Assembly: GCA_030220185.1 (NCBI GenBank)
Contig: JASPKZ010003419.1
Coordinates: forward strand, 813,501 to 877,500
Direction: 5' to 3'
DNA length: 64,000 nt
Origin: Diploptera punctata
Taxonomy: Eukaryota; Arthropoda; Insecta; Blattodea; Blaberidae
Part shown: one piece after another, positions 10,737-21,361 of the stretch
Layout of the letters: each line of letters starts with the position of its first letter
How positions within the stretch are numbered: the first letter of the stretch is position 1
Notes under the pieces: model-generated
What the model saw: the letters and a program-made list of their open reading frames with translations, nothing else
Database searches by the model: none
Told to the model about the DNA's origin: nothing
Translations under genes and position numbers: made by a program

Positions 10737-11104
10737 GTTTATTATTTAACAAAGAGAGATCCAGGTGGCTGTGCTTTTTTGTTGCAACCGCGAATTTCAA
10801 TTGAATTACAAATATTGATTATTTCATAATTTAAGTGTGTTCAGCGTTTATTTTATTTTCAATATTATTAATTTCGTGTGTAAGTATTAGTTTTAAGTAA
10901 TCTGGCTGAAAGACAGCAACTTAATTTAAATTTTTAACGTATACCTTAGCCACAGCAACGCGTGGCCGGGACTTCTAGTGTGTTTATATATAATATGTGT
11001 GTGTGTGTGTGCGTGCGTGTGTTAAGAAAGGGAAGACCTAAAGAAGGTTGGATGGACGGAATAAGAAGAAGTATGAGGAAGTTCAGAACCGCCACAAGTG
11101 GAGA

Positions 11105-11110
11105 AGGCTA

Positions 11111-11148
<38 letters not shown>

Positions 11149-11218
11149 TCATCATCATCATCATCATGAACAAATTCGTTTTAGGCCATGTGGCCTGTAC
11201 GGTAAACCTAGCGAAGAT

Positions 11219-11272
<54 letters not shown>
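11105..11272. repeat. Two (TA)n microsatellites around an ATC run
   Basis: TA runs at about 11110-11146 and 11219-11270 with (CAT)n at 11147-11167 between them. A related GT run lies at 10997-11022. Confidence 0.95.
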
Positions 11273-11273
11273 A

Positions 11274-11720
11274 TTCTTCTGTACGTGTGTTTGTCACTGA
11301 ACTTCTGGTAAACGACTGCACCAATTTTGATGCAATTTTTTTTGTGTATGTCTTATAGGGTCCCTCGATGGTTTAGATTCACAATTCGATCCTCTAAAAC
11401 CATTAGGTGTAGCAGTTAACCTGAAGTGAAAATTTAAAAATCGCTCTAGCAGTCACATTTTTCGATTTTTCACAACGAAACTCAGTATATCCTATTAAAA
11501 TAAACAGAGGAAGATATTGTCTAAAAAAGAGCGAAATCCGACAATTAGAACTGGAGGTTTATTTGAAACCCCAAATTAAAAACTGCCTGAACGACTGGAC
11601 CGATTTTTATGAAAATTGTTTGTGTGTGTTTGAGCGGGTCTCTGTATGGTTTAAATTCACAATTGGACTCGGTAGGTGGAGCTGCCATCAGGTTATAGGA
11701 ATATTTTTATGTCAGATCTG
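11274..11720 (+). repeat. Helitron-like/unknown repeat body
   Basis: It has the motif aacgactgcaccaattttga, repeated in diverged form at 11589 (aacgactggaccgattttta), and a similar phrase at 10415 (tactgaaccgattttaata). Such repeated phrases are usual in insect Helitron-like or satellite-bearing elements, but I could not see a terminus here. Confidence 0.35.
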
Positions 11721-12115
11721 TAGTCATCTGCATTATTGACATATTCCACACGACAACAATGTGATGTCATCATGCTCACTTCTTGAGCCACAACAGATGG
11801 CAGTGAGGAATTTTCTTGCGAACTTATTTAATAACATCTAATTATGCCTTAATTAGTGAATTTTATGTCAAAAACCAAGTTTTACTTCCATATGACAAAA
11901 TATTCTGTATTATGCTCTTATAAATTTGAATTTTAGTTTCCTTTGTAATATTTTGGTCTAAATTATTCAATGTATTGTCTTAGTTGCATTTTTTGCCATT
12001 GCAATTTTAGTCTGTACATCTCTCTCACAGGTACCTACACTTTTAGTTCTGAAAACACTAATTCCTTTAAACTCTCTATCAGCATAAAGCAGGGGTACCA
12101 ACTGGTAAATACAAG
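11720..12115. other. Unassigned AT-rich DNA
   Basis: No supported feature was found up to the PLE insertion site at 12104-12115. Confidence 0.4.
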
Positions 12116-12269
12116 TTTAATTAAATTTACAGTGGCAGGAAACACTATGAGGTATTTATATTAATAAATGAGTTGGAGAAAATGTTTTAACATCTCACCT
12201 CACAAAGTTGTGTGTCTTCACGATACCGGTTTCAAAAGTATAGTATTATTATTTAACAAATTTGATATT

Positions 12270-12712
12270 ACATTAGCACCGATTAACAAATTTAGCCTGG
12301 ATAATCTACTAGTAACCAATAAGAAAGTTAATGTTCCAGATAGTAAAAAATCTGGAATTTACGAAATCAGTTGCAATGACTGCAGTAAAGTATATATAGG
12401 AAAAACTAAAAGGAATTTAGAAATTCGTACAAAAGAACACCTTAGAAACATTAAAAATGGTGAAATTGAAAAATCGGCAATTGCAGCTCATAGTTTGCTA
12501 GAAAATCATAAAATCATAAACTTTTTAAACATGTGGAGAAACCTGTGGAATTAACAAATTGGGAAAAGATATACATTCAGAAGAATAAATATAAAGCAAT
12601 GAATTTCGATATCCCCAACGAGAATAATTTAATCTCCATGTTCATAAAATCTACACCAGATGGCAGTTCAGAAAATGATGTTAACGACGAAATTCCAACA
12701 GTTGGAATTTGA
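12270..12712 (+). CDS. PLE protein fragment: GIY-YIG endonuclease and C-terminus
   Basis: The frame encodes KKSGIYEISCNDCSKVYIGK and then NLEIRTKEHLRNIKNGEIEK and SAIAAHSLLENHKI. GIY followed by YIG about ten residues later, an Arg in the next helix and the CxxC between the two strands are features of the Penelope-type GIY-YIG nuclease that nicks the target for retrotransposition. After a frameshift near 12515 the reading continues as PVELTNWEKIYIQKNKYKAM, NFDIPNENNLISMFIKSTPD and a stop. The same C-terminal peptide recurs in at least seven other places. No RT domain is present. It is a fossil, not a host gene. Confidence 0.85.
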
Positions 12713-12753
12713 CTGAAGATGGAAGTAATACTACTTTTGAAACCGGTATCGTG
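12709..12753 (+). ncRNA. Hammerhead-like core, ACCGGT stem III family
   Basis: CTGAAGA (12713-12719), extra T, stem II GGAAGTA/TACTTTT, GAA (12739-12741), palindromic stem III ACCGGT (12742-12747), cleavage base A (12748). Stem I (TC with GA) is weak. The left arm of the same element has the partner copy on the minus strand. Confidence 0.55.
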
Positions 12754-13139
12754 AAGACACACAACTTTGTGAGGTGAGATGTTAAAACATTTTCTCCAAC
12801 TCATTTATTAATGGTAAACACAAGATTTGTTTTAGTGCTGCCATCTAACCTCAACACTTAGAAATAAAATAAAAATATGAGCATCAAGTACATTATTATA
12901 AAATCAAACACAGTGATCTTCAGTTGTTTACAGAGTGAAGAAAAATCAAACTTCTCTCGTGTTGTACAGGTTAGGAAGGGACCGAAGGCATTGATTGGTA
13001 GAAAAAGAAGAACAAATGGAAATTAGAACTTCTACAGGATAACAGAGAGTGTGGAAACACATATAAAAGAAGACCAAGGAAGAAGTGACAAGTTTATGTT
13101 ATATATATATATATTTACTGTCACTCTATGTAACTACAG

Positions 13140-13800
13140 AATATGTACAAAAATACAAAAAAGCTCGTCAATACAAATTGCCAAAAAATTTCAAAACAAA
13201 ATATAACATTAAAAAATGTTCACAAATTCTACACAAATCTATGTGACATCAGTTGTGCGATGGATTCTTTGATACAATCAATAAGTGAAATACGGACTCA
13301 ACATCCAGACACTACGGACAAACCAAATACAAACAAAGGAAATGAATTGAAAAACTGGAGGGGAATAGGAATGTATTAATAATAAATTCAAGAAGAAAAT
13401 ATAAAATTCTAGAAGCTTACATACGATCCATTGAAGCACCATAAGTTTAAAAAAAATCTCAAAAAGTTCAACATAAGATTAGCACCAAAAAATGACTTTA
13501 CCTCAGAAGAATAGTCTAATCCAACAAAAATGGGAAAAGGGAATAAGAAAACAAAGCAGGGATTTATCAGATAAAATGCAGGGATTGTGATAAAATATAC
13601 ATAAGGAAAAACAAAAAGGAATTTGAAAACTTAGAGTGAAGGAAATTCATATGGAAAAGTAGAAAAATCTGCGTAGCCACTCACACTAGGTTCTAAAAAC
13701 ACTGAAATGAAAGAATGGCTAAATTAAAAAGTTCACGGTTTTGGAAAAATCTACATTAAAATAAATGGAAAAACTGCACTTAAACTAGTGTGAAATATTT
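13140..13800 (+). mobile_element. Degenerate PLE coding fragment
   Basis: The peptide AGIYQIKCRDCDKIYIRKNK (with stops around it) is a decayed GIY-YIG domain; upstream frames read KNTKKLVNTNCQKISKQNIT, plausibly a linker region. No flanking ribozyme arm or duplication was found. Confidence 0.6.
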
Positions 13801-14340
13801 TTCAAAAGTCCTATAGTACAACAGTGCTCATGTGCTAGAGTTTATAGAGCCAGCGATAACCCACAATCGAACCACATATTGATTATCATCCTCGATTACT
13901 ATCCGGTCGCTATGAAATTTAAATGACCAATATTTGCAATAAATCCCCAAATCTATGTTAAAAAATATATTAATAATATTAAAATTACCAAACGTTTATT
14001 AAAAATGGGTGTACATTTACTTATCACTCCCTAACGCTGATCCAACCAGTGATAACCCAAAACAGTGATAGAAAAATCATAGACTAAGTAATATACTCTG
14101 TGGAGAAAATAGCAGTTAGCATCACAATATTGTCTAACAGTGTCATAATATTGTGATTTGCATATTTAAATAAATACTTCAAAATTGTCTAATAATGTTA
14201 TAAAAATTGTTTGAAAAAAAGTTTAAAATATTAAATAATGTTAGTAAATACAGAAGAAGAGCTATAGTTTACAACAATATAACTGAAAAATCAAGCGCTA
14301 GTAGAAGTGCAGTTCAGCCAAAAAAATTAATATGAAGGAT
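13800..14340. other. Unassigned AT-rich DNA
   Basis: There is a loose internal direct repeat: cacaatattgtctaacagtg versus caaaattgtctaataatgtt near 14120-14200. Nothing else is supported. Confidence 0.4.
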
Positions 14341-14562
14341 AAATTAATGAATTAATTAAATTACATATTGATAGAATGCCAGAAGAAATATTTCCAAAAT
14401 TATTGCTAAATTATAAACCACACGGAAGAAAAAAAGTTGGACGCCCACACAGAAGATGGTCTGAACAATTTTAACAATTCTAACTTTCATGAAAGCATGA
14501 TTTGAGAGAAGTACATTATACAAGGGAAGATTGGAAAACATTAGCTCATAGTTCAAGATCCG

Positions 14563-15706
14563 GCTGCAAGATTACTACGTTCATCGAGTGGATGAACAAA
14601 ATCTATTTTTTTCATAACATTGTGAATGACTGAATACATTTTTGCCGAGTTGCCTGTTAAAATTCGGCCGGCAGTATGTTTCATTAAAATATTATTTATT
14701 TAGTAAAGTAAAGTGATCCCACAACAGGCCCGGAGGCCCTTGGGGTAGTAGGAGGTTGAGGCTCCCACTTTTTCTAGACAATCGGCACTTTATGTCAGCC
14801 GGGTTGTCAGCCCTGCATGACGGCCGCCTTTACCCCCAGAACAAGCATCTGGTACTCGTTTCCGTTAGAGGCTGAGTCGACCCCAGGGCCATAGTGCCGC
14901 CAGAGGGTTTTGGTCAGTTTAAAAATCCTGACCCCCAACGGGACTTGAACCCTCGACCCTCCGGCTTGTAGCCCAGTGCCTTAACCACTACGCTACGGCG
15001 TGCCTATTATTAATTTATTTATTCAAAATAATTTGATTCACTTGTTATTAAAATAAATTATAATCCAGTTCGCAGAAATCGATGTATAGAGCTTGAAAAG
15101 TTTTGGTTGCCATTGCACACTTGGCCGTAAAGCTGCTCGCGGCTACAGCAGGCTGTGACACTAATCAGTAATAAAATGGTGGCAAGTACGTATTTATTGT
15201 TTTATATTGTTTAAAATAAAGTTCAGTTCATTTAAAATGCAGTGATTTGTTTTGTATAATGTATATTAACACTACCTTTTGGATATATTTTTGTATATAC
15301 ATTGTACCTAGTATACATAGAGGGCAGTGGTTTTACTTCCTGCTTCAAGGGAACAATATAAAACAATAAATACATACTTACCGCCATTTTATTACATTTT
15401 ATTACTGATTGGTGTCACAGCCTGCTGTAGCCGCGAGGAGGTTTACGGCCAAGTGTGTAATGGCAACCAAAACTTTTCAAGCTCTATACATCGATTTCTG
15501 TGAACTGGATTATAATTTATTTTAATAACAAGTGAATCAAATTATTTCGAATAAATTAATAAATTATATTTTAATTAAACATACTGGCGGCCGAATTTTA
15601 ATAGGCAACTCGGCAAAAATGTATTCAGTCATTCACAATTTTATGAAAAAAATATATTTTGTTCATACACTCGATGAAGGTAGTAATCTTGCAGCCGGGT
15701 CTTAGA
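14563..15706. mobile_element. Large foldback element with SINE-B nested in one arm
   Basis: The left arm (14567-14705 plus 15005-15225) is inverted relative to the right arm (15345-15706): for example gatccggctgcaagattact versus gtaatcttgcagccggg, and ttggttgccattgcacactt versus agtgtgtaatggcaacc. A SINE-B at 14707-15004 splits the left arm, so the arms were about 350 bp before insertion. It has no coding and sits inside a LINE tail. Confidence 0.85.
14707..15004 (-). mobile_element. SINE-B copy, best preserved
   Basis: On the minus strand it starts with a tRNA-like head: gtagcgtagtggttaaggca (A box) and gagggttcaagtcccgt (B box). The body follows and ends in a (CTTTA)n tail at 14701-14712. 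This shows that SINE-B is transcribed right to left. Confidence 0.85.
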
Positions 15707-16079
15707 CCATCAGGATAGGGACTTATGGAGGTATTATGTCCTATGGGTTTGACAGTGCTAGCGAGTTAGTTAGTTAGTGTAAGGAAGGAAGAAATTGAAA
15801 TTAACACAAAACTGGTTAAGAATAAAGAGAAAATACAAGGAATTGATAAATAGAGGTAAAGATGAAAAAACTAGGTATACATGTTCACTATATACATACT
15901 GTTGTGTTACAACAATCACTACTGTGTGATCCAACACACCACCATCCACACATGCAAACAACAAGTACAGGTGTCTCAAGGCCATATTTAACATCTTTCC
16001 CACCCCCTCAGGCCATTAATAAATGCCAAAATATTCCTAGAACGAGACTAAAACTAAATATATTAACAGAAACAGTCGG

Positions 16080-16275
16080 CCACGTTGTTCTACTGCTCAT
16101 GTTACTTGCCTGTGATCCCGAGGGTCACAGGTTCAAACCTGGCCGGGACCGATGAATTTTTAGGATGGAAAAATCCAGGGGCAAGTGCTCTGGCAGGGAC
16201 TTTGAGCCGTGGGTCCCGAGTCTGAAGATTTGCAGGCTTGTAAAAGATCCTTAAGCCTGAATAAAGAGGCCTCTA
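16080..16275 (+). mobile_element. SINE-C copy
   Basis: tRNA-like head with B box acaggttcaaacctggcc, then ggatggaaaaatcc, gtgggtcccgagtctgaag and gatccttaagcctgaa. It is the same family as 1585-1772. Confidence 0.8.
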
Positions 16276-16399
16276 AGGAAATTGGCTTGGGGGCAGATAT
16301 TTTATACACATGAATGATAAGAGAATTACCAAAAAATTTTATCATGCACAAACTTTGGTAACTAGAAAAGTGGGAAGGTCTAAGTGATGCTGGGAGGAA

Positions 16400-16975
16400 A
16401 AAAAAAAAAGAAAAAAACTGGAAAGAGCTAAATAAAAGACAGAAAGGTTTGACGAGAGCTTCTTAGGAAGGTCAAGGGCCCACAAAGAACTGTCGTGTCA
16501 ATTGTGATGACAGTGGGGAAAATTGTACTATTCCAGTAAAATCAAATTGGAAAGAAATTGCAAATGTTTCTAAATCGTTGCCTGAGAAATAACTTGGGTG
16601 GTCAGAGATTATAACAAATAAAGAACTTTGGAAAAGAACAACCGCTGAAAAGTGGAAAGACCCTCAATCGGAATCGGAATCGGAAAAGAACAAATCAAAA
16701 TAAAATTTGTAATGAAATTAAATTTAGAAAATGGAAATGGGTTGGTCATGTGTTAAGGAGAGAGAATGATAAAATCACAAAAATGTAATTTGATTGGAAC
16801 CCACAAGGATTGAGAAGGCGAAGAGGAAGACCTAGAGCAACATGCAGTAATACCATCAGGGATGAAGCTGAACAGACAGGGATGAGTTGGAAACAAATTA
16901 AGGCATTGGCAAACAACAGAGTGCATTGGCGAGCTTCTGTCAAGGCCCTATGTTTCCCAGTGGAGTGACCAGGTC
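16400..16975 (+). mobile_element. LINE tail, different family
   Basis: Near 16720-16960 the plus strand encodes KWKWVGHVLRREND, RRRRGRPRATCSNTI, MSWKQIKALANNRVHWRAS and VKALCFPVE then stop. This GHVLRR ... GRPR ... W layout is the common C-terminal tail of arthropod non-LTR elements. The preceding 300 bp is less clear. Confidence 0.65.
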
Positions 16976-17395
16976 TTACTTACTCACTGGCACTATCAAA
17001 CCCGTAGGTTCATGGCCGCGCGGACATAAGCTCTCCATAGATCACTGTCCTAAGCTAATGCTTTCCAATCATTCCCTGTATAATCTACTTCCCTCAAATC
17101 ATAGTTAATGTTGTTCTCCCACCTCATTCTTGGTCTACCAACTGGGCACTTTCCCTCTGGCTTTCCTACAAGAAGCTTCCATGCAAGTCTTTCATTCCCC
17201 ATACGTGCAACATGTCCTGTCCATCGCAGTCTACGAGACTTAACTTCCTATAAAGACCATGTAGTTCATTGTTATGTAGTCTTCTCCATTCACCTGTGTG
17301 TTCATATCTCTTTGGTCCAAAAATTTTCCTAAGAACTTTATTCTCAAATACTCGTAATCTCATTTCCTCCCTTAAAGTAAGAGTCAGACTACTTC
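16975..17395 (-). mobile_element. LINE-1W family copy, 3' end
   Basis: This minus-strand copy contains LTLREEMRLRVFENKVLRKI, FGPKRYEHTGEWRRLHNNEL and the GRPRMRWENNINYDLREVDY-type terminus. A small deletion (aact-tcctataaag) removes part of the middle. Confidence 0.85.
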
Positions 17396-17399
17396 CAGT

Positions 17400-17640
17400 A
17401 AATACAGCCTTGAGACGTTCCATGTTCAATTTACTGTAGAGGATTTCCACACAAACTTTAGAGATATACGTCTTACAATCTACAGAATCTAATTGTAAAT
17501 TTAAGAAGCTTTTTTTTAAATAGAAATGATTATTTCAAGGAGAGCTCAAGAGCTACAATAACAATATGTATTAATTTAGTTCTTAAACAAAACTACATAC
17601 TGTAAGGAAAACAACATGTGTGTCATTCCACTCTATATTT
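17400..17640. other. Unassigned AT-rich DNA
   Basis: No supported feature was found. Confidence 0.4.
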
Positions 17641-18085
17641 TACTTACACTTTCTCATCTAATTACTTTATAAGGTCCTTAAAGGGTAGAGAATGGCTGGG
17701 GCAGATCTGAGGATGAGCTCTCAGACTCTACAAAAGGCTCCAAATAGTCAGCGCAAAATATAGCCTCTCTCTAACAAACCCTTCCATCTACCTTCACATG
17801 GTGGGACTGTTTTTACTGAAGATGGAGGATGAATGGCAAGTTTCTGGCGCCATAAAACCAGACAGAGCTCTGTAGCCTTGTAAGGTAGTCTGTCTAGGAG
17901 AAAGACAACTCCGAAATTAAACTCTGGTCCTCCAGGTTGGAGGTTTTGTGGTTGGGCTGGTAACCCACCCAAGTAAAAAAACTATCACTCAGAAGTCTCA
18001 AATGCGAAACGATGGACTTGAGACCGGAACAGGTCGCATTGACCTAATCCTGGAAAGGAAGAAGCAGAAGAAGAAGTAGAAGAAG
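17640..18085 (+). mobile_element. Short LINE-derived element: 5' region fused to 3' tail
   Basis: The left part (gatgagctctcagactc, ggtcctccaggttggaggtt, ggtaacccaccc) is non-coding and looks like a LINE 5' leader. The right end (gagaccggaacaggtcgcat, then agaagaagaag) matches the 3' terminus of the LINE at 53050-53575. With the ORFs missing, this is an internally deleted, SINE-like derivative. Confidence 0.55.
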
Positions 18086-18284
18086 AATTACTTTATAAAT
18101 GAATACGTTGAAGTTAAATCTGGAGGAAATGGTGCTGGATAGGCCACACTCTTAGGAAAGACGTGCACTTGATTGAAAACCTCCGGGAGCCAGAAATAGA
18201 GGACATCCACATGGTACCTGGAAATGAACTGTCAATGATGAGGTGAAGAGGATAGGAAAATCCTGGAATGAAGTGAAGTCTGTT

Positions 18285-18775
18285 ACCAGTAAAATTCATC
18301 GGAGAACATTTTGTTTAAACAACTCACCTCATAGGATTCATGCTTCCATGATACCGCGGTTTCAAACACAGTCGTGTTCATCCTCAATTGCTGCACATAG
18401 TTTATTAGAACATCATAAAATTGGAAGAGAAGCTAAACTTTTAAAACAAGTAGAGAAGCCTTTGGAATTGGCAGTTTGGGAGAAAATATACATTCAGAAA
18501 AATAAAGATAGATCAATGAATTTTGATATCCCTAACGAAATTACTTTGATTTCGAGGTTCATAAATTCAACCATAGATGACAGCACTGAAAATGGTGACA
18601 ATAGAACAGTTGACGACTGAAGAATTTCGTCGGTCGGAGTTATGGCTGAAGATGAACATGACTGTGTTTGAAACCATGGTATCATGGAAGCATGAATCCT
18701 ATGAGGTGAGTTGTTTAAATAAAATGTTCTCCGATTAATTTTAATGATTATACCTCATAATGTTTACTTCCCAAC
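18285..18775 (+). mobile_element. PLE with inverted arms and C-terminal coding remnant
   Basis: The arms 18285-18380 (minus) and 18640-18775 (plus) are inverted. Between them the plus strand reads SIAAHSLLEHHKIGREAKLL, EKPLELAVWEKIYIQKN and MNFDIPNEITLISRFINSTI, the tail of the PLE protein. The distal motif cctcataatgtttacttccc ends the right side. Confidence 0.82.
18642..18686 (+). ncRNA. Hammerhead ribozyme candidate, ACCATGGT stem III
   Basis: CTGAAGA (18646-18652), extra T, stem II GAACA/TGTTT with an internal loop, GAA (18670-18672), palindromic stem III ACCATGGT (18673-18680), cleavage base A (18681), stem I TCAT (18682-18685) with ATGG (18642-18645). The left arm copy on the minus strand (about 18344-18390) has ACCGCGGT, a compensated palindrome. 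Confidence 0.6.
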
Positions 18776-18949
18776 ATTAATTTAATACTGTTACCAGGTA
18801 ATTGTGTCCAGTGGAAAGCTCTTACTGATGTCCTATGGAGCTACAGGATTATGATGATATTGCAAAGCGTCATAGAGCAGGATTTTAATTTTGCAGGTGA
18901 GCAGTGAGAATTGTGTTCTTACAATCACTAACTTGATCAAATTATTTAC

Positions 18950-19625
18950 AAATGACCGCAAGAAAGTACATGCAAAAAATGAAAAGTAATTTAGAAACTC
19001 ATACAAAAGAACACTTCAGAAATATTAAAAATTATGAAATTGAAAAATTGGCAATTGCGGCTCATAATATGCTACAGAATCACAAAATTGGAAGAGAAAT
19101 ATCTTCTGCTCCCTTCCAAGTATTAAGCCAAGGCCTGTTACGATCCTATAGAAAATTTTCCTTCCAGTGTTTCATAGGACGGCCCAGAGATCTTCGTCCT
19201 CTTGGTATATAATTATAAACAGCTTTGGGGATCCGATTTGAACTCATTCTTTCAAGATGGTGTTTCAAATTTAGTTGGCACTGTTTAATATATTCCAAAA
19301 TTGGTGTAGTGGAAGAGAAACTAAACTTTTGAAACATTTAGAGAAGCCTGTGGAATTAACAGTTTGGGAAAAGATATACATTCAGAAGAACAAATATAAA
19401 GCAATGAATTTTGAAATTCCCGACGAGAATAATTTGATCTCCAAGTTCGTAAAATTAACACCAGATTGCAGTTCACAATATAGTGTTAACTGCAAAATTT
19501 TGACAGTTTGAGTTTGATTGAAGATGGAAGTAAAATTTACTTTTCAAACCGGTACCGTGATAATATGCAACTTTATGACTTGAGATATAAAAAACATTTT
19601 CTCCAACTCATTCATAAATTGTAAA
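18950..19625 (+). mobile_element. PLE fragment split by a LINE insertion
   Basis: The plus strand encodes NLETHTKEHFRNIKNYEIEK, AIAAHNMLQNHKIGRE, then, after an inserted block, RETKLLKHLEKPVELTVWEK and MNFEIPDENNLISKFVK. A ribozyme-like arm (attgaagatggaagta, aaaccggtaccgtg) ends the element on the right. The inserted LINE piece (about 19101-19310) is flanked by tggaagagaaa on both sides, its target duplication. Confidence 0.8.
19101..19310 (-). mobile_element. LINE-2W tail inserted in a PLE
   Basis: On the minus strand the fragment encodes PILEYIKQCQLNLKHHLERM and IPRGRRSLGRPMKHWKENFL and ends in ggccttggcttaatacttgg. The same terminus is seen at 33915, 47620, 26283 and 40262 (called LINE-2W here). 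An 11-12 bp target duplication is visible. Confidence 0.8.
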
Positions 19626-19689
19626 AACCTCATAGTGTTACCTCACACTTCGATTTTGATTAAAGAATAAATAATGTTTAGATGGATCT

Positions 19690-20043
19690 GTCCCATGTTA
19701 TAGCCAAGTTGTTAAGGCAAGATGCCTTGGCACAGTGCTGGTTCGAATCTCCAGGGAGAAAGAAATTTTCTTGTGAAATTTTGGCCAGTATGGGAACAAC
19801 GCCCACCCAAAATCATGAGGAATTTGAATAGCTACAACAAATAATGGCTCCAGGTTGAGAAAACCAGCTACAACGGCTGGAGGACCCAACATGCTGACCA
19901 CATGTCACCCCTACACTGGCTGCATGATTGTCTACCTCCTTAATTAACACATGTGGATGTGAGGCCAGCAGCTGACTGGTAGGTAAAGGACCTTCTAGGT
20001 CTGTCGCGCTGTGGAGAGCATGCATTGAACCTATTGGTCCCAT
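19690..20043 (+). mobile_element. SINE-D copy, longest
   Basis: It starts with gttgttaaggcaagatgcc and ggttcgaatctccaggg (tRNA-like), then the SINE-D body with ccacccaaaatcatgagg, gctggaggacccaacatgc, accacatgtcacccctac and ctaggtctgtcgcg. A Harbinger-like element follows 15 bp later. Confidence 0.8.
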
Positions 20044-20057
20044 AAACTACGGACTTA

Positions 20058-20633
20058 GGGTCGTATCTATGAACGCATTAGACCGCAAAAGTCGTTCTCT
20101 GCTGAGAAAGTTGCATCTAAATAGGTTTTTGCGTACTCAAAAATCTGTTCATGCGATAATAATTATCAAAATTCCTAAGATACCTGGCGAGGAGACTTTG
20201 CAGAGAACGAATCATGAGCAACCCGATGGGAACCGATGTAGTTTGAAACCTTGCTGCTTTATCCAAGATGTCGGACCTTGAAGACTTCGATCATGTTTTC
20301 AGTATATGCGGAGAAGAGGAATTTGATAGAGTCTACCAAAGAATTCAACTGGAAGAACAGGAGAATCGGCGTAATATTGCGCGATGCACATGTCGTCGTA
20401 TACAGTATTATTTGCGGATGCAAGCATAAATGCATTCCTCTAGCAGTCGAAAATAACGGAAGTGGTTTTATCGCTGAGAATTCTGTGTAGTTTCTTGCCA
20501 ATATTACGAAAATGATGACTTTCATGCGTGACCAGTTGGTCGCTAATTCGATCTTTGCACTTGCTCACGGAAAGTCAGCTCACTGGTGATTGGAAGTAAT
20601 TTGAATAGAGACTAATGTATTTGCATGTGGCCC
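20058..20633 (+). mobile_element. Harbinger-like DNA transposon, copy 1 (TTA duplication)
   Basis: Imperfect inverted ends start GGGTCGTAT and end ATGTGGCCC, with matching attagac/gtct-aatg blocks about 20 bp in. They are flanked by TTA (20055-20057 and 20634-20636). The 576 bp element encodes a short frame from 20271, MSDLEDFDHVF then EEEFDRVYQRIQLEEQENRR, resembling a transposase N-terminus. The DDE part is missing, so it is an internal-deletion derivative. Confidence 0.8.
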
Positions 20634-20654
20634 TTAGTGAAGAGACAGTTAGTG

Positions 20655-21140
20655 AATAGAAATAAATAATACTTTTAAAAAACTAAAAGAACACGCTTTA
20701 TTAGAAAACTAAAAAATGAAAAATAATTTTAATTTCCAATACGCTTGGGATAAAATAAAGTGGTCAACAAAAAAATCATCTCCAACACATATAGAATAAA
20801 ATTAGAGTTATCAACAAAAAGAAAATAATTTTACCATCAAAAGCGTGGGGTGCTCTATATCAATTAATATATTTTATAATAAACAGATATTGGTAAAAGT
20901 AAGCTCTCTAAGAAGAACATGTAAAAATCATAAAAAGCACCCCACGCTTTTGATGGTAAAATTATTTTCTTTTTGTTGATACCTCTAGTTTTATTCTATA
21001 TGTGTTGGAGATGATTTTTTTGTTGACCACTTTATTCTATCCCAAGCGTATTGGAAATTAAAATTAGTTTTCATTTTTTAGTTTTCCAATAAAGCGTGTT
21101 CTTTTAGTTTTTTAAAACTATTATTTATTTTTTATTTTTA
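20655..21140. mobile_element. Foldback element, full copy
   Basis: Inverted arms of about 170 bp: acacgctttattagaaaac and aagtggtcaacaaaaaaatc on the left are mirrored by gattttttttgttgaccactt-like and gttttccaataaagcgtgt on the right, around a centre shared with 7047-7345. The arms meet at agcgtggggtg/caccccacgct. It has no coding. Confidence 0.85.
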
Positions 21141-21238
21141 GTTTTAATATTTTACAGAATAAGATAAAAATGTAAATATCTTTAAATTCGATACTATTGT
21201 AGTATGACCTAAAAGTAATACTCTTCTATAAAAAAAAC

Positions 21239-21340
21239 CCTCCCAGCCGGATTTGAACCAGCGACGTATGGATTACTGAAATTATATACCACTAAGAGTT
21301 CACTGCTCTACCAACTGAGCTCTTACAACGATTGACTAAA
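21239..21340 (-). tRNA. tRNA-like sequence, possibly with an intron (pseudogene or SINE head)
   Basis: On the minus strand: gtaagagctcagttggtagagc (A box) and ggttcaaatccggctggga (B box, T arm). The anticodon region between them is about 40 nt, too long for an intronless tRNA; a Tyr-type intron is possible but the folds are not convincing. Confidence 0.4.
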
Positions 21341-21361
21341 AACTCGACAAGTCTGCAACTT

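Larger units (their letters stand above)
10360..10983 (+). mobile_element. Helitron-like non-autonomous element with nested solo PLE
   Basis: The right end reads gccacagcaacgcgtggc, a short hairpin, then cgggacttCTAG followed by T. This matches the hairpin-plus-CTRR end and A/T insertion habit of Helitrons. The left end starts near aaaatttcgtgtcgcgttg. It has no Rep/Helicase coding. A 183 bp PLE unit sits inside at 10554-10736. The call rests on the end structure only. Confidence 0.4.
12116..12812 (+). mobile_element. PLE with inverted terminal arms and GIY-YIG domain
   Basis: A near-perfect 12 bp duplication (GGTAAATACAAG at 12104-12115; GGTAAACACAAG at 12813-12824) bounds this 697 bp copy. 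The arms 12160-12240 and 12725-12805 are inverted repeats carrying a ribozyme core and gtgaggtgaga. Between them the plus strand encodes the end of a PLE protein. The reverse transcriptase is missing, so the copy is 5' truncated and non-autonomous. Confidence 0.88.
14345..15785 (+). mobile_element. LINE tail interrupted by a foldback element
   Basis: The plus strand reads gaatgccagaagaaatatttcc and gtacattatacaagggaagattgg up to cattagctca at 14550, then breaks. It resumes at 15707 with ccatcagga-tagggacttatgg and ends gtgctagcgagttagttagt, the LINE-1W-type terminus. The gap is filled exactly by the foldback at about 14563-15706. Confidence 0.75.
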
